Shown here one piece after another: positions 1 to 12,434 of a DNA stretch of 64,000 nucleotides; positions within the stretch are counted from its first letter, which is position 1, and each line of letters opens with the position of its first letter. Location of the stretch: contig OX638132.1 in assembly GCA_951804985.1 (NCBI GenBank), positions 18,767,529 to 18,831,528 of the forward strand, given 5' to 3'. The notes below the pieces were generated by a model. It saw nothing but the letters and a program-made list of their open reading frames with translations. It made no database searches and had not been told where the DNA came from. The translations under genes were made by a program, and so were the position numbers. The DNA comes from Dryomyza anilis. Its lineage: Eukaryota; Arthropoda; Insecta; Diptera; Dryomyzidae.

Positions 1-478
1 ATTCCGGAGTGGTGAATTTAAAGATTTATGGTGTGGATAACTTAACCTTTGATATCACTCTAACATATTAATTATTTAACTTGCGTGAGTTTTGGGTTTG
101 GAGTGGTGAGTTTTATGTGGTGAGTTTCAGTGTGGTGAGTTTCGGTGTGGTGAGTTTTAGTGTGGTGAGTTTTAGTGTGGTAAATTTCAGTGTGGTGAGT
201 TTCATTTTGGTGAGTTTTAGTGTAGTGAGTTTCAGTATGGTGAGTTTTAGTGTGGTGAGTTCCAAAGTGGTAAGTTTACAGATTTTTGTGGTGGATAATA
301 CATCTTAAATATTTAACTTTCATGGGCGATGCCACAGAATCCATATGATTTTTTTATATTATGGGAGGTGCCACGCCCAGTCCAACCTATAATATTCCCA
401 GGTACAATATATATTGTGTCAAACTTTTTTTCGATTCGATAGTTTTGCTTAATCGGAACCAAAATATATAATAGAAGA
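1..478 (-). mobile_element. Helitron-like element, 5' portion with minisatellite (copy A, runs off the left edge)
   Basis: Positions 82-290 hold a tandem repeat of GTGGTGAGTTTTAGT-type 15-mers. This is followed by the family's conserved block (TGGGAGGTGCCACGCCC near 362-378) and a TC 5' end next to a host A at 477-479. The family's GC-rich 3' end would be left of the window. The 75-codon open frame in the repeat (periodic FSVVS) is an artefact. Orientation follows the complete copies at 12435-13695 and 62273-63053. The internal end is diverged, so the right boundary is approximate. Confidence 0.6.
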
Positions 479-1010
479 TAAATAATAATAACAGGTGTGT
501 CTAAAGAATTTGATACAACATGTCGTATGAGTGTCAAACTTAACCCATTGTAGAATCCTTTCTGGAAGAATGCAAGTCGGGGAGTTATAAAATAGCTTTA
601 AAATTAAGCAGAAAGTCTAAATCCCTAAATATTACAAACAAATGTTTACCAATGAGGGACTACTTACCTTGTTTATAGATAAAACTTAATGTCATAGGTA
701 CAGAAAAACTCACTTCGCTGTTAGAAGATTTCAGGACACATGTTATGTGGAATATTTTACACATTTTTAAATTTGTATAAAATAAATTTAAAAATTAAAG
801 CGCATATATGCGCTCTAAAATTAAAGTCTTCTTTTTTGATAATTTCTTTTTTTAAAGTCGACTTTAAATTTAGAATTTTAAAATTTGTCCCCCTTTGCAA
901 TTTAAACCTATTGCTTATAATTAAATATTTTGTTAGTACATATGAATGCAGGTGTTATGTTTGTTGTTTTTTTTTAATCCTCCGCTAACTAAACTAAATA
1001 TTTTTGAAAT
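479..1010. other. Intronic DNA left of the LA exons
   Basis: AT-rich with no recognisable gene, lying in the next intron of the minus-strand gene. Nothing else supported. Confidence 0.5.
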
Positions 1011-1016
1011 GCTTAC

Positions 1017-1133
1017 TGCATTCAGCTTCATCGGACTTGTCGCGACAGTCGGCGCTTCCATCGCACTTCCAACTGCGCGGAATACACTGCTCGCCGTTGA
1101 CACATTTGAACTCATTGCTGCTGCAAAAGTTCA
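1017..1133 (-). CDS. LDL-receptor class A module exon (second in window)
   Basis: This internal exon encodes 38 full codons making one LA module. LA modules are extracellular, calcium-binding, ligand-binding repeats of the LDL-receptor family. Six cysteines occur in LA order: Cys at codons 3, 10, 16, 23, 29 and 38 of the exon. The calcium-binding signature [13 protein letters not shown] and the hydrophobic CIPRSW stretch are both present. The acceptor is the CACACCACAG at 1143-1134 on the minus strand. The donor is GTAAGC at 1016-1011. The exon is phase 1-1, as usual for LA exons, and is preceded by a 184-bp intron from the exon at 1318-1437. The next exon must lie left of the window. The joined codon before it is ATG (Met). 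The module resembles LA repeats of VLDLR and insect lipophorin receptors, but one or two modules cannot tell these from LRP/megalin-type proteins. Family is confident; gene identity is not. Confidence 0.88.
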
Positions 1134-1317
1134 CTGTGGTGTGTCGTGTATTTTAAGGACACAGTAGAGGTGTTGATGGTGCAAAAATACAATGTAGTGT
1201 GTATCAAGTATAAATTGTGTTTGTGTTGTGTTGAAAAAGTGTAAAAATTGTGTTAAAAGGGTAGGAAGAAAAATGTGTAAAATAAAAACATAAATTATCG
1301 AAGGAACAAAAACTTAC
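1134..1317 (-). other. Short intron between the two LA exons
   Basis: A 184-bp phase-1 intron. It begins GTAAGTTTTTG and ends CGACACACCACAG on the minus strand, is AT-rich, and its first half is pyrimidine-rich. It fixes the exon order and strand. Confidence 0.85.
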
Positions 1318-1437
1318 TGCACAGCGCGGTATCCTCGTCGGAGCCATCGGCACAGTCGCTCTCCTGATCGCAGCGCCACTGTTTGGGAATGCAGTGACCA
1401 TTGCGGCATCTGAATTGGTTGACGCCGCATGTGGAAT
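1318..1437 (-). CDS. LDL-receptor class A module exon (first LA module)
   Basis: This exon encodes 39 full codons making one LA module, with cysteines at codons 3, 10, 15, 22, 28 and 39. It contains [14 protein letters not shown] and the calcium-binding acidic run DCADGSDED. The acceptor is TTTTACAG at 1445-1438 and the donor is GTAAGT at 1317-1312, both on the minus strand. The splice phase is 1-1. If spliced directly to the exon ending at 57362, the junction codon is GAT (Asp). The product then reads signal peptide, a short Ser/Thr-rich linker, LA module 1, LA module 2. This matches the N-terminal layout of LDLR, VLDLR and insect lipophorin receptors, which bind lipoproteins or yolk precursors at the cell surface for endocytosis. 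That it is the first LA module is inferred: an exon hidden in the 56-kb intron is not excluded, though I found none. Confidence 0.88.
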
Positions 1438-1499
1438 CTGTAAAAGTGAAAAAAAAATGCATATAATATTCGAATAAAACTATAGTATACTCTTAAATA

Positions 1500-2306
1500 T
1501 TATTAAATACTATAAAATACAATAAAATACTATACTATAAAATACTATAAAATACTATAAAATACTATGAAATACAATAAAATACTATAAAATACTATAA
1601 AATACTATAAAATACTATAAAATACTTTAAAATGCTATAAAATATTATAAAATACTACAAAATTCTATAAAATACTATAAAATACTATAAAATACTATAA
1701 AATACTATAAAATACTATAAAATACTATAAAATACTATAAAATACTATAAAATACTATAAAATACTATAAAATACTATAAAATACTATAAAATACTATAA
1801 AATACTATAAAATACTATAAAATACTATAAAATACTATAAAATACTATAAAATACTATAAAATACTATAAAATACTATAAAATACTATAAAATACTATAA
1901 AATACAATAAAATACTATAAAATACTATAAAATACTATAAAATACTTTAAAATGCTATAAAATATTATAAAATACTACAAAATTCTATAAAATACTATAA
2001 AATACTATAAAATACTATAAAATACTATAAAATACTATAAAATACTATAAAATACTATAAAATACTATAAAATACTATAAAATACTATAAAATACTATAA
2101 AATACTATAAAATACTATAAAATACTATAAAGTACTATAAAATACTATAAAATTTTATAAAATACTATAAAATACTATAAAATACTATAAAATACTATAA
2201 AATACTATAAAATACTATAAAATACTATAAAATACTATAAAATATTATAAAATACTATAAAATACTATAAAATACTATAAAATACAATGAAATATTATAA
2301 AATACT
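1500..2306 (-). repeat. Decamer satellite array 1 (AATACTATAA)n
   Basis: About 80 units of a 10-bp repeat, reading AATACTATAA on plus and TTATAGTATT on minus. A variant string (AATACTTTAA, AATGCTATAA, AATATTATAA, AATACTACAA, AATTCTATAA) occurs at 1621-1670 and again at 1941-1990. This is a 320-bp higher-order duplication. The array begins about 60 bp upstream of the LA exon's acceptor, in opposite orientation to arrays 2 and 3. Confidence 0.95.
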
Positions 2307-3479
2307 TTTGAATAATACCAATTAGTATTCTTCGTTTGATTGGTTCCAAATTTAGAAAACTAATTTACTTTGTGAACTGAGACCAACTAATTAGTATTCC
2401 AAATTATCGAAATTTAGCAAGACGTTAACTTAATTACTAAAACCTAATTTTCAATGGGTTTATTGTGCGAAGTAACATCAATTTTCGTTACACTTAAAGT
2501 AATTGTAAAACGTGCGTGTACGTGTAGCATGTTTGACTTATGCTCTGACATATTAACAACTACACAATTATGTAATTAGCACAACTCGAACCTACATTAA
2601 GACAGGCACTTAAAGGAGCAGCAATTGTCTGAGATGTCATTAGGAAATGACTGACATAAACGAACAGACATCAAAGTACCGATCACCCTTGTGATGTGCT
2701 CTGTGACGTATCCATAAGAATTACTGTTTTTATGGTTTATATAATTTAAAATTAAAATATTTTCGAAAAGAAGAACATTAAAAATATAACAAAAATGAAA
2801 AAATTTAAATTTATTATTCTACATAACCATTAATTTTCGTTAATTTTCGAGTTTATAGCAAATATCTTAAAATACGATTGCAATATTCTTTTTAAATTGT
2901 TTTTGTTAACTTGGTGTAAATTCCTGTAATTTCTAAAAAGTGTCTGAATAGTTTTTTGAAGTTTAATTAAATGTAATATGATTAAATTATATATATATAA
3001 ATATTTATTTTGGTTTATTAATTATATAAAGAATTTGATACATCAATATTAAATAATCACCGCTGGGTGCGTGTGCAAGTTATTGTTTGTATTTTGTTTA
3101 TTTCTGTCATTAATGCTGTTGATTTTACTTTAGTTGCAGTTGCTGAAGTCGTTTTGTTTGTTTTACTTAATTTAGACTCAACTACATTACAGCATTAATT
3201 AAAACCATATCATTTGCAATTCAACTCATACAACTGAATTCAACCTTTAGGTCATGTCTAGTATAGTTTTAAAATATCTATTGTTAGTTCTACTTTTTAT
3301 CATGTTTATGAATTCTATGTTTTTAACATATCTATTGTTTGATTTATAATAATTAAAATGAATTTTTGAATTATATATAGTTCAAATGTTGATTAAAAAT
3401 TTTGTTAAATAATTTAAATTTAAGCAAAAATTTTGAGTTTGCATAAAAATTTAATTTTTGAGTGAAAACTCTCAATTAT
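2307..3479. other. Unremarkable AT-rich intronic DNA
   Basis: No repeat array, exon or element end recognised. A CA-rich segment near 3050-3240 looks single-copy. Confidence 0.5.
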
Positions 3480-4830
3480 AAGTTAATGTTGTAATATTTA
3501 GTGAACATTTTTCGTTTTTCATAAAATTTTTGTTTTAAATTTAAATTTTTATTGAAAATTTTAAACTAGGGCAAAAATTCAAATTTTGAGTGAAAATTGA
3601 AATTTTGAGTGAAAATTTGAAATTTGAGTGAAAATTCTAAACTTGAGTGAAAATTTGAAATTTGAGTGAGAATTTTAAATTTGAGTGAAAATTTTAAATT
3701 TGAAGAAAAGTTGAATTTTGAGTGAAAATTTGAATTAAGAGTGAAAATTTGAATTTCGAGTGAACATTTTAATTTTGAATGAACATTTTAATGTGGAATA
3801 AAATTTTGAGTGAAAATTGGAACTTTGGGTGAAAATTTTAATTTTGAGTGAAAATTGGAATTTTGAGTGAAAATTCTAAATTTGAGTGAAAATTTTAATT
3901 TTGAGTAAAAATTGGAATTTTGGGTGAAAATTCGAATTTTGAGTGAAAATTTGAATTCTAAGTGAAAATTCGAATTTTGAGTGAAAATTTGAATTCTAAG
4001 TGAAAATTTGAAATTCGAATAAAAATTCTAATTATGAGGAAAAGTTGAATTTCGAGTGAAAATTTGAATTTTGAGTGAAAATTTTAATTATTAGTGAAAA
4101 TTTGAATTTTGAGTGAAAATTTGTAATTTGAGTGAAAATTCTAATTATGAGGAAAAATTAAATTTTGAGTGAAAATTTGAATTTAGAGTGATAATTTGAA
4201 ATTTGAGTGAGAATTTTAAATCTGAGTGAAAATTTTAAATTTGAGGAAAATTTTGAGTGAAAATTTGAATTTCGAGTGAACATTTTAATTTTGAGTGAAA
4301 ATTTTAATGTGGAATAAAATTTTGAGTGAAAATTGGAACTTTGGGTGAAAATTTTAATTTTGAGTGAAAATTGGAATTTTTAGTGAAAATTCTAAGTTTG
4401 AGTGAAAATTTTAATTTTGAGTAAAAATTGGAATTTTGGGTGAAAATTCGAATTTTGAGTGAAAATTTTAAATTCGAATAAAAATTCTAATAATGAGGAA
4501 AAGTTGAATTTTGAGTGAAAATTTGAATTTTGAGTAACAATTTGAATTTAGATTGAAAATTAGAATTTCGAGTTGAAATTTCAATTTTTAGTAAAAATTT
4601 TAATTTGAAATAAAATGTTAAGTGAAAATTGGAACTTTGGGTGAAAATTTTAATTTTGAGTGAAAATTTTAATTTTATGTGAAAATTTTAATTTTTAATG
4701 ACAATTTTTATTTGGAATAAAACATTTAATTTTGAAGAAAATATCAATTTAGAGTGAGCATTTTAATTTTGAGTGAAAATTTAAATTTTGGGTGTTAATT
4801 TTAAGCTTGAGTAAAAATTTTAAATTTAAA
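3480..4830. repeat. Degenerate array of GTGAAAATTTGAATTTTGA-type units
   Basis: About 1.35 kb of diverged tandem units of roughly 16-18 bp around TTTGAGTGAAAATT. A marker, ATGTGGAATAAAATTTTGAG, occurs at 3791 and 4307 with matching sequence on both sides. The array therefore contains a 516-bp higher-order duplication. Confidence 0.9.
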
Positions 4831-7139
4831 TTAAATCATTTTGCTCTTGTAACACCCACGAATTGTTTGCGGCTGTCATTTGCCATATTCGGAGCCAGAC
4901 ATGTTACACAGACGGCTACGTTTTAGTCGTCAGAATACTGCTCGGGCAGGGTGTGGCTGCAGGGTGTAGAATTTTGAATTTAATGATTTTCATAAGTTTT
5001 GCTACCTGTTTTGCCGTTAATCTGAGATGTGATATGCAAAATTGGATACGTGATACATGTTAATGCTAGGAGCAGTTATTAGATTTGTTATGTATATTTA
5101 TACCGGGTTTACAATAGGACAACAAATGCCAAACTTTGCAAATAATTAGTTTATTGCATTTTAATAATACTTAATAATATTTAAATGCAAATTATATATA
5201 AACTAAAAATGTAATAATACTAAATCAAATGAAATTTGATGTATATGAGTACTTAAAAACAAAAGGTTCGAAAAATAAATGACTTCCGATGCTAAATAAT
5301 TTCTAAAATAATATAATTTCTAAACTAAATAACCAAATTTTAAATAAAAATAGAGAAATGATTTGTGAATTTAAAATTGAGTAAAAAAAAGAGAAAAATA
5401 CTTCTTGTAAAATAGGCTTTTAACATAACTAGTAACAAATAAACTGCGCATCATTTATATAAATTAAAATAAATTTTAAAATGCAAGTCGTGTATATTAC
5501 GTAATAGTCTCACAATGACATGTATTACCCGTGTTATACACCCAACTGTACCAAACCTACAACTATAGCAAAAGCCCCTAGGCGGAGGAGGAAACGATAG
5601 AGGAGGCGAAGAAGAAGGCGGCCGAACGACAGCAAACTTCCTGTCATTCAACCACTAAAACAAAACGAATGCTGCAAAATGAAAGTGCAAAAAATGCGCA
5701 TCACGTTCTTTGATCAGGACTCCTGTGTTTCCTTATGCACTAAGAAAAAATTATTACTTAAATAACAAAAAAAACATTTGAGAATATTTACAGAAATTTT
5801 AAGTTTATGGGAACATCTAGCAACCTTCGACTAAAGTTGAGCATTTTTTTTAGATTTTAAACAGACAAGCGTTTATTTTTTTATCAATTGCTACCTTTTT
5901 TCAGCCGGAATTCTGCCTTTAGTATTTTATTTAATTTTATAACCTACCACAGACAATATTTCTTGCATTTGTCTAGAATATTTTGGGCATATATTCGACA
6001 AACACACAGATAACTCGAAGTTTGTGGGAGGCGTTTAGCAGGTTATGAAATTTTGTAACATTTAAAAAGTAAATTCACGGCATACTTTGCATAAAGACAG
6101 AAAATACGCAGCTTCTGCTACAAATCCCACAATTGTATGATCATTCAAAATCCAACCATTTCGATCCTATTTAAAATCTACCATTTATCTGGTGTTTTCC
6201 GGAATTATTCCAAAAGTATTTCTGAAACATGTCCACAATTTTAGTCTCTGAAAGTTGTTAAATTTTTTTTATAGGCATTTGATATAAATTCCACTTTTTG
6301 TCTGTTAAAATTCTTGCGAAAAAATAAAAATATTATTGAAGGTGTCTGCAAAAGTTTTGCTATAACCCCAAACCGAATTTCTTCCTTTTTGTCTGCTTAA
6401 AATCTTTCGATAAAATGTTCTAAACTGCATTGAGACACTCAGAATGTTTCGCTGAGTTGAAAAACAAAATCATTTTTTTTAATACATTTCACAACATTAT
6501 TTTTCTCAAGTGTATCATTTGTTCTTTTTTTCTGTGCCTGTTTTTCATGTTGTAGTTAAAAGCCTGCTGGCGCCCTCCGCAAAGGTAAATAAAACGCGAC
6601 ACGTTGCGCGGCACGCATAACGTTTTCTTTGTAGACGCGGCATTCGTTCCGGCTGTCCTTTCCTTGAGTCCTGCGAACTGTAATGCGTTGTTCTTCCCGC
6701 TGCCAAGGTTTGCACTGACTAACTTTACATTTTATAGGCCTGTGATGGCAGTTGCTGCTTTATTTTGTGCCCCCCGTTGGCAAAACGTGAATTGACTTTT
6801 ATTCCAAGGCAGTAGTTTTATTTGCCGCTTTCTATGCGTAGCACTTAGCGCTGGCGTAACGTAATGGAAAATTAGCCGCGTCTCATAGTAAAAATTTAAA
6901 ATTCCACGCAATTCGTTTGGCAGAGTCATTAACAGCAGCAGCAGCAACAGCAGCTGCTGCTGTAACGCAAAATTAGCCAACGATAAAATACACATTTTTC
7001 GGAATTTGCTTTTCAACTAAATATAGGCTTTAATTTTATGATATTTTAAGCGATTTAAGTTTTTTCATTAGTTCAACGAAAAATACATTTTACATAAGTA
7101 TTTGAATATTTAGTAAAAAAATTAATAGTGAACATTTTC
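4831..7139. other. Single-copy intronic DNA with two GC-richer islands
   Basis: Islands near 4855-5060 and 6555-6970 have near-balanced composition. The latter contains a CAGCAGCAGCAACAGCAGCTGCTGCTG hairpin near 6933-6960 (CAG arms, CTG arms). A purine-rich GGCGGAGGAGGAAACG tract lies near 5580. These could be enhancers; no exon is supported. Confidence 0.4.
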
Positions 7140-8100
7140 AACAGCCAATATTTAAATTAATTTTAATTTTGAGAACAATTTTAAATATCATTAAAAAATC
7201 TGAATTTTGAGTGAAATTTTTAATTTGGAGTGAAATTTTTCATTTTGAGTGGAAATTTAAATTTGGAGTGAAAATTTTTATTTTGAGGTAAATTTTAAAT
7301 TTTGACTGAATATTTTAATTTGGAGTGAAATTTTTCATTTTGAGTGGTAATTTGAATTTTGTAAGAAATTATAAATATTTAGTAAAAATTTAATATTGAG
7401 TGAAAATTTGATTTTTAGTTTCGAATAAAGATTTAAAATTTTGAGAAGAAAATTGAATTTTGGGTAAAAATTTTAATTTTGAGTAAAAATTTTAATTTTG
7501 AGTAAAAAAATTTAATTTTGAGTCAAAATTTAATTTTGAGTGTACATTTTAATTTTGAGCGAAATTATAAATTTTTATTGAGCATTTTAATTTAGAGTGA
7601 AAAATTATTTTTGAGTAACAAATTTTATTTTGAGTGAACATTTTAATTATGACAATTTAATTTTAAATAAAAATTTAAATATTGAGCTAAAATTTGAATT
7701 TTGACTTAAAATATAAATTCAGTGTGAAAAATATAATTTTGAGGACAAATTTGAATTTGTTAAGTGAAAATTGTATTAAATATTTCACTGAATTTACAAT
7801 TTTCACTCGAAATTAAAAATTGTACTCAAAATGAAAAGAGTCAAAATACAATTTTGAGTAGACATTTTTTCTGAGGATATTTAAATTTTTGATTTTAAAT
7901 GCAAAATTGCATTGCATCAATGTTTAAATTTTGAAAATTGTATTTTTTTTTTAGGGAAATTTTTAATTTTTAGTAAAATTTTGAATTTTCAGTAAAAACT
8001 GCATTTTATGTGAAAATTAGAATTTGGATTTTTGAATTTACTGTGATATTTAAAATTTTGAGTGAACATTAATATTTTTAGTGTCTTTTAATATTTGTCT
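7140..8100. repeat. Second, more decayed GTGAAAATT-type array
   Basis: Units TTTTGAGTGAAAATTTTAAT with many changes, clearly related to the array at 3480-4830. Near 7760-7860 the units switch strand (TTTCACTGAATTTACAATTTTCACTC), giving an inverted segment. Confidence 0.8.
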
Positions 8101-8458
8101 TTTAATGTTTGTAGAAAATATTTGTAGAAATGCGAAAAATAAATTTTACAAAAATACTTTATGGACATATGAAATTTGGATTATTTTTTAAAGCACAATT
8201 TATTGCTCATCATAGCAATAAATATGCCAAAAGCGTGATGGGGCGCCTCCCGTTAAGTACATTGTTTGTTACTCATACGTCATGCGGCGACTTGTCATCT
8301 GCTTTGTGATGAATAAATTGAAATATTGCATCATTGGATTTACTGTAATCCACATTCTATGCAAGGACAACGAATATGCAGGGTGATTTGATTCAATAGT
8401 TTTTTGTTTATTTTTGTTGGAAAAATCACTTGAGGTATGTTATTGTTTTTTATGGAGT

Positions 8459-10884
8459 TTAATAGTATTTTATAGTATTTTATAGTATTTTATAGTATTT
8501 TATAATATTTTATAGTATTTTATAGTATTTTATAGTATTTTATAGTATTTTATAGTATTTTATAGTATTTTATAGTATTTTATAGTATTTTATAAAATTT
8601 TATAGTATTTTATAGTATTTTATAGTATTTTATAGTATTTTATAGTATTTTATAGTATTTTATAGTATTTTTTAGTATTTTATAGTATTTTATAGTATTT
8701 TATAGTATTTTATAGTATTTTATAGTATTTTATAGTATTTTATAGTATTTTATAGTATTTTATAGTATTTTATAGTATTTTATAGTATTTTATAGTATTT
8801 TTTAGTATTTTATAGTATTTTATAGTATTTTATAGTATTTTATAGTATTTTATAGTATTTTATAGTATTTTATAGTATTTTATAGTATTTTATAAAATTT
8901 TATAGTATTTTATAGTATTTTATAGTATTTTATAGTATTTTATAGTATTTTATAGTATTTTATAGTATTTTTTAGTATTTTATAGTATTTTATAGTATTT
9001 TATAGTATTTTATAGTATTTTATAGTATTTTATAGTATTTTATAGTATTTTATAGTATTTTATAGTATTTTATAGTATTTTATAGTATTTTACAGTATTT
9101 TTTAGTATTTTATAGCATTTTATAGTATTTTATAGTATTTAATAGTATTTTATAGTATTTTATAGTATTTTATAATATTTTATAATATTTTATAGTATTT
9201 TATAGTATTTTATAGTATTTTATAGTATTTAATAGTATTTTATAGTATTTTATAGTATTTTATAATATTTTATAGTATTTTATAGTATTTTATAGTATTT
9301 TATGGTATATTATAGTATTTTATAGTATTTTATAGTATTTTATAGTATTTTATGGTATTTTATAGTATTTTATAGTATTTTATAGTATTTTATAGTATTT
9401 TATAGTATTTTATAGTATTTTATAGTATTTTATAGTATTTTATAGTATTTTATAGTATTTTATAGTATTTTATAGTATTTTATAGTATTTTATAGTATTT
9501 TATAGTATTTTATAGTATTTTATAGTATTTTATAAAATTTTATAGTATTTTATAGTACTTTATAGTATTTTATAGTATTTTATAGTATTTTATAGTATTT
9601 TATAGTATTTTATAGTATTTTATAGTATTTTATAGTATTTTATAGTATTTTATAGTATTTTATAGTATTTTATAGTATTTTATAGTATTTTATAGTATTT
9701 TATAGTATTTTATAGTATTTTATAGTATTTTATAGTATTTTATAGTATTTTATAGTATTTTATAGTATTTTATAGTATTTTATAGTATTTTATAGTATTT
9801 TATAGTATTTTATAGTATTTTATAGTATTTTATAGTATTTTATAGTATTTTATAAAATTTTATAGTATTTTATAGTATTTTATAGTATTTTATAGTATTT
9901 TATAGTATTTTATAGTATTTTATAGTATTTTTTAGTATTTTATAGTATTTTATAGTATTTTATAGTATTTTATAGTATTTTATAGTATTTTATAGTATTT
10001 TATAGTATTTTATAGTATTTTATAAAATTTTATAGTATTTTTTAGTATTTTATAGTATTTTATAGTATTTTATAGTATTTAATAGTATTTTATAGTATTT
10101 TATAGTATTTTATAATATTTTATAATATTTTATAGTATTTTATAGTATTTTATAGTATTTTATAGTATTTAATAGTATTTTATAGTATTTTATAGTATTT
10201 TATAATATTTTATAGTATTTTATAGTATTTTATAGTATTTTATGGTATATTATAGTATTTTATAGTATTTTATAGTATTTTATAGTATTTTATGGTATTT
10301 TATAGTATTTTATAGTATTTTATAGTATTTTATAGTATTTTATAGTATTTTATAGTATTTTATAGTATTTTATAGTATTTTATAGTATTTTATAGTATTT
10401 TATAGTATTTTATAGTATTTTATAGTATTTTATAGTATTTTATAGTATTTTATAGTATTTTATAGTATTTTATAGTATTTTATAAAATTTTATAGTATTT
10501 TATAGTACTTTATAGTATTTTATAGTATTTTATAGTATTTTATAGTATTTTATAGTATTTTATAGTATTTTATAGTATTTTATAGTATTTTATAGTATTT
10601 TATAGTATTTTATAGTATTTTATAGTATTTTATAGTATTTTATAGTATTTTATAGTATTTTATAGTATTTTATAGTATTTTATAGTATTTTATAGTATTT
10701 TATAGTATTTTATAGTATTTTATAGTATTTTATAGTATTTTATAGTATTTTATAGTATTTTATAGTATTTTATAGTATTTTATAGTATTTTATAGTATTT
10801 TATAGTATTTTATAGTATTTTATAGTATTTTCTAGTATTTTATAGTATTTTATAGTATTTTATAGTATTTTATAGTATTATATT
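8459..10884 (+). repeat. Decamer satellite array 2 (TATAGTATTT)n
   Basis: About 240 units of the same decamer as array 1 on the opposite strand. Rare variants (TATAAAATTT, TTTAGTATTT, TATGGTATAT, TATAGTACTT) mark a higher-order repeat. The block at about 8890-9560 recurs at about 9850-10510, with offsets of 940 to 960 bp that differ by single units. No coding capacity. Confidence 0.95.
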
Positions 10885-12049
10885 TTATAATATTTTTTGT
10901 ATTGACTTTGTATAACTTAATTTTGAAATCGTTGCTGAAATTATTTTTCTTTCCTTGTAATTTATAAGATAGTAATTTAATTTGTACGCTTTAATTTTTT
11001 ATATATTTAAATATTTGTTTATTTTAAAATCTTATAAACTGATGGTATAAAATGTGTTGCTTTTGTATATTTTATTTATGTATTAGCATATGGCATGTAT
11101 TACAATAAAATAACATATAATATACATATGTATGAAAAACAAAACAAAGCAGCTGCTATAAACATTTCCAACATTCCTGCAGCTGCTGCTGTGCGTTTAA
11201 ATATTTTATAGTGTTTCTGTACAAAAGACACAGCAACAAAACCAAGCAACAACAGCGACAAATGTGTCTGATTTCTGTGCCATTTACAAAAGTCGAGTTG
11301 TTCGTCGCCGTAATGTCGTCAGCATGTCCTTCGTACTTGGTGCTTTTTAATACACACAACATATATGTAAAATCACTTTTTTCTATTCTATCGCATATAT
11401 TTATACAAAATTTCATACTTTGTCTACGATACTGTTGCATAATTTATATGCACAGCGTTGCCACTTTGCATAATAATCTAAGCCACGTAACAACGCGAAT
11501 ATTAAGCGAAACAATGTCACAGCACTGAGCAGAGAGATTGTGAGAATAATAATGAGAGACAATGAGTATTAAATAGAGCAAATAAGAGCGAATACTTACA
11601 ACCTACAATTCAGGAAATATTAAATCAGTTGTCACATTCACAATTTTAACTGTCATAAAGTGTGTGACAGACTTTTCATTTAATGAATATTTTTTGTTTA
11701 GTTGGTCTTTTTTAAAATTGTTATTTATTTGACAATTGAAACAATAAGAATTAATAAATTTTAGGATGCTATGTAACTTCGTAGATATATATATATATCG
11801 TCGTTGTGGAACTAAAAGACACCAACTACTTGTTCATCGAATCAAATTTCAATCGAAAAATATAATTTTTTTTAAATTATGAAAAAAAAAAAAATTTTTC
11901 GATTAATTAATTTTATTTTATTTGAAAATTTATATTAAAAAAATAAAAAAAAAACGAAATGTAAAAAACCAGTGTTTTCAAAAAAAAAAAAAAATAGTTT
12001 TTTCAAAATAAACGAAAATGAAATTATTAAGAAAAACGAGTTGGAAATG
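10885..12049. other. Single-copy intronic DNA
   Basis: A moderate-GC island at 11150-11530 has GCAGCTGCTGCTG and open frames on both strands overlapping in shadow. No splice context or domain supports a gene. Poly-A/T tracts follow at 11870-12000. Confidence 0.4.
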
Positions 12050-12150
12050 TTAGGTCACATGTGACGGACTTTTACAGTCGGTCGGGTCCGACTATGGAAT
12101 ACTCTACACCTTTGATGGGGATATTAATGTGGGATATTGAATTGTATACC
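12050..12150 (+). mobile_element. Possible mini-me 3' end remnant
   Basis: TTTTACAGTCGGTCGGGTCCGACTATGGAATACTCTACACC resembles the terminal hairpin of the mini-me copy at 32833-33523. The block GATGGGGATATTAATGTGG just beyond recurs in reverse at about 20640-20660 (CCACATTAATATCCCCACC), so another dispersed repeat is involved. Confidence 0.35.
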
Positions 12151-12434
12151 TTTATTTTAAAGTTCTTCATTATGCTGAACCCCTAACCTCAGAAAAATAT
12201 GCAGATATCAGCAATTTATGTCTTATATACCCATAATTTAAAAAAATTATAATATAGAAATATAAAAAATCCTAATAAAATTTTTTTAGAAAAATAAAAG
12301 TTATTATTAAATAAAAACTATATTACGTAATATTTGTTCTATGGAATATTTCGATTTTTATTAAAAATGTAGTAAATATAAGTTTTATTCTCAGTGTATT
12401 TAAATTACATTCGTGCGGGGAATTTTATAGTAAA

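Noticed and set aside
1204..1401. Minus-strand frame of 65 codons starting [14 protein letters not shown]
   Set aside because: It is a shadow frame of the LA exon at 1318-1437 and runs through the intron. The true frame gives the cysteine pattern.
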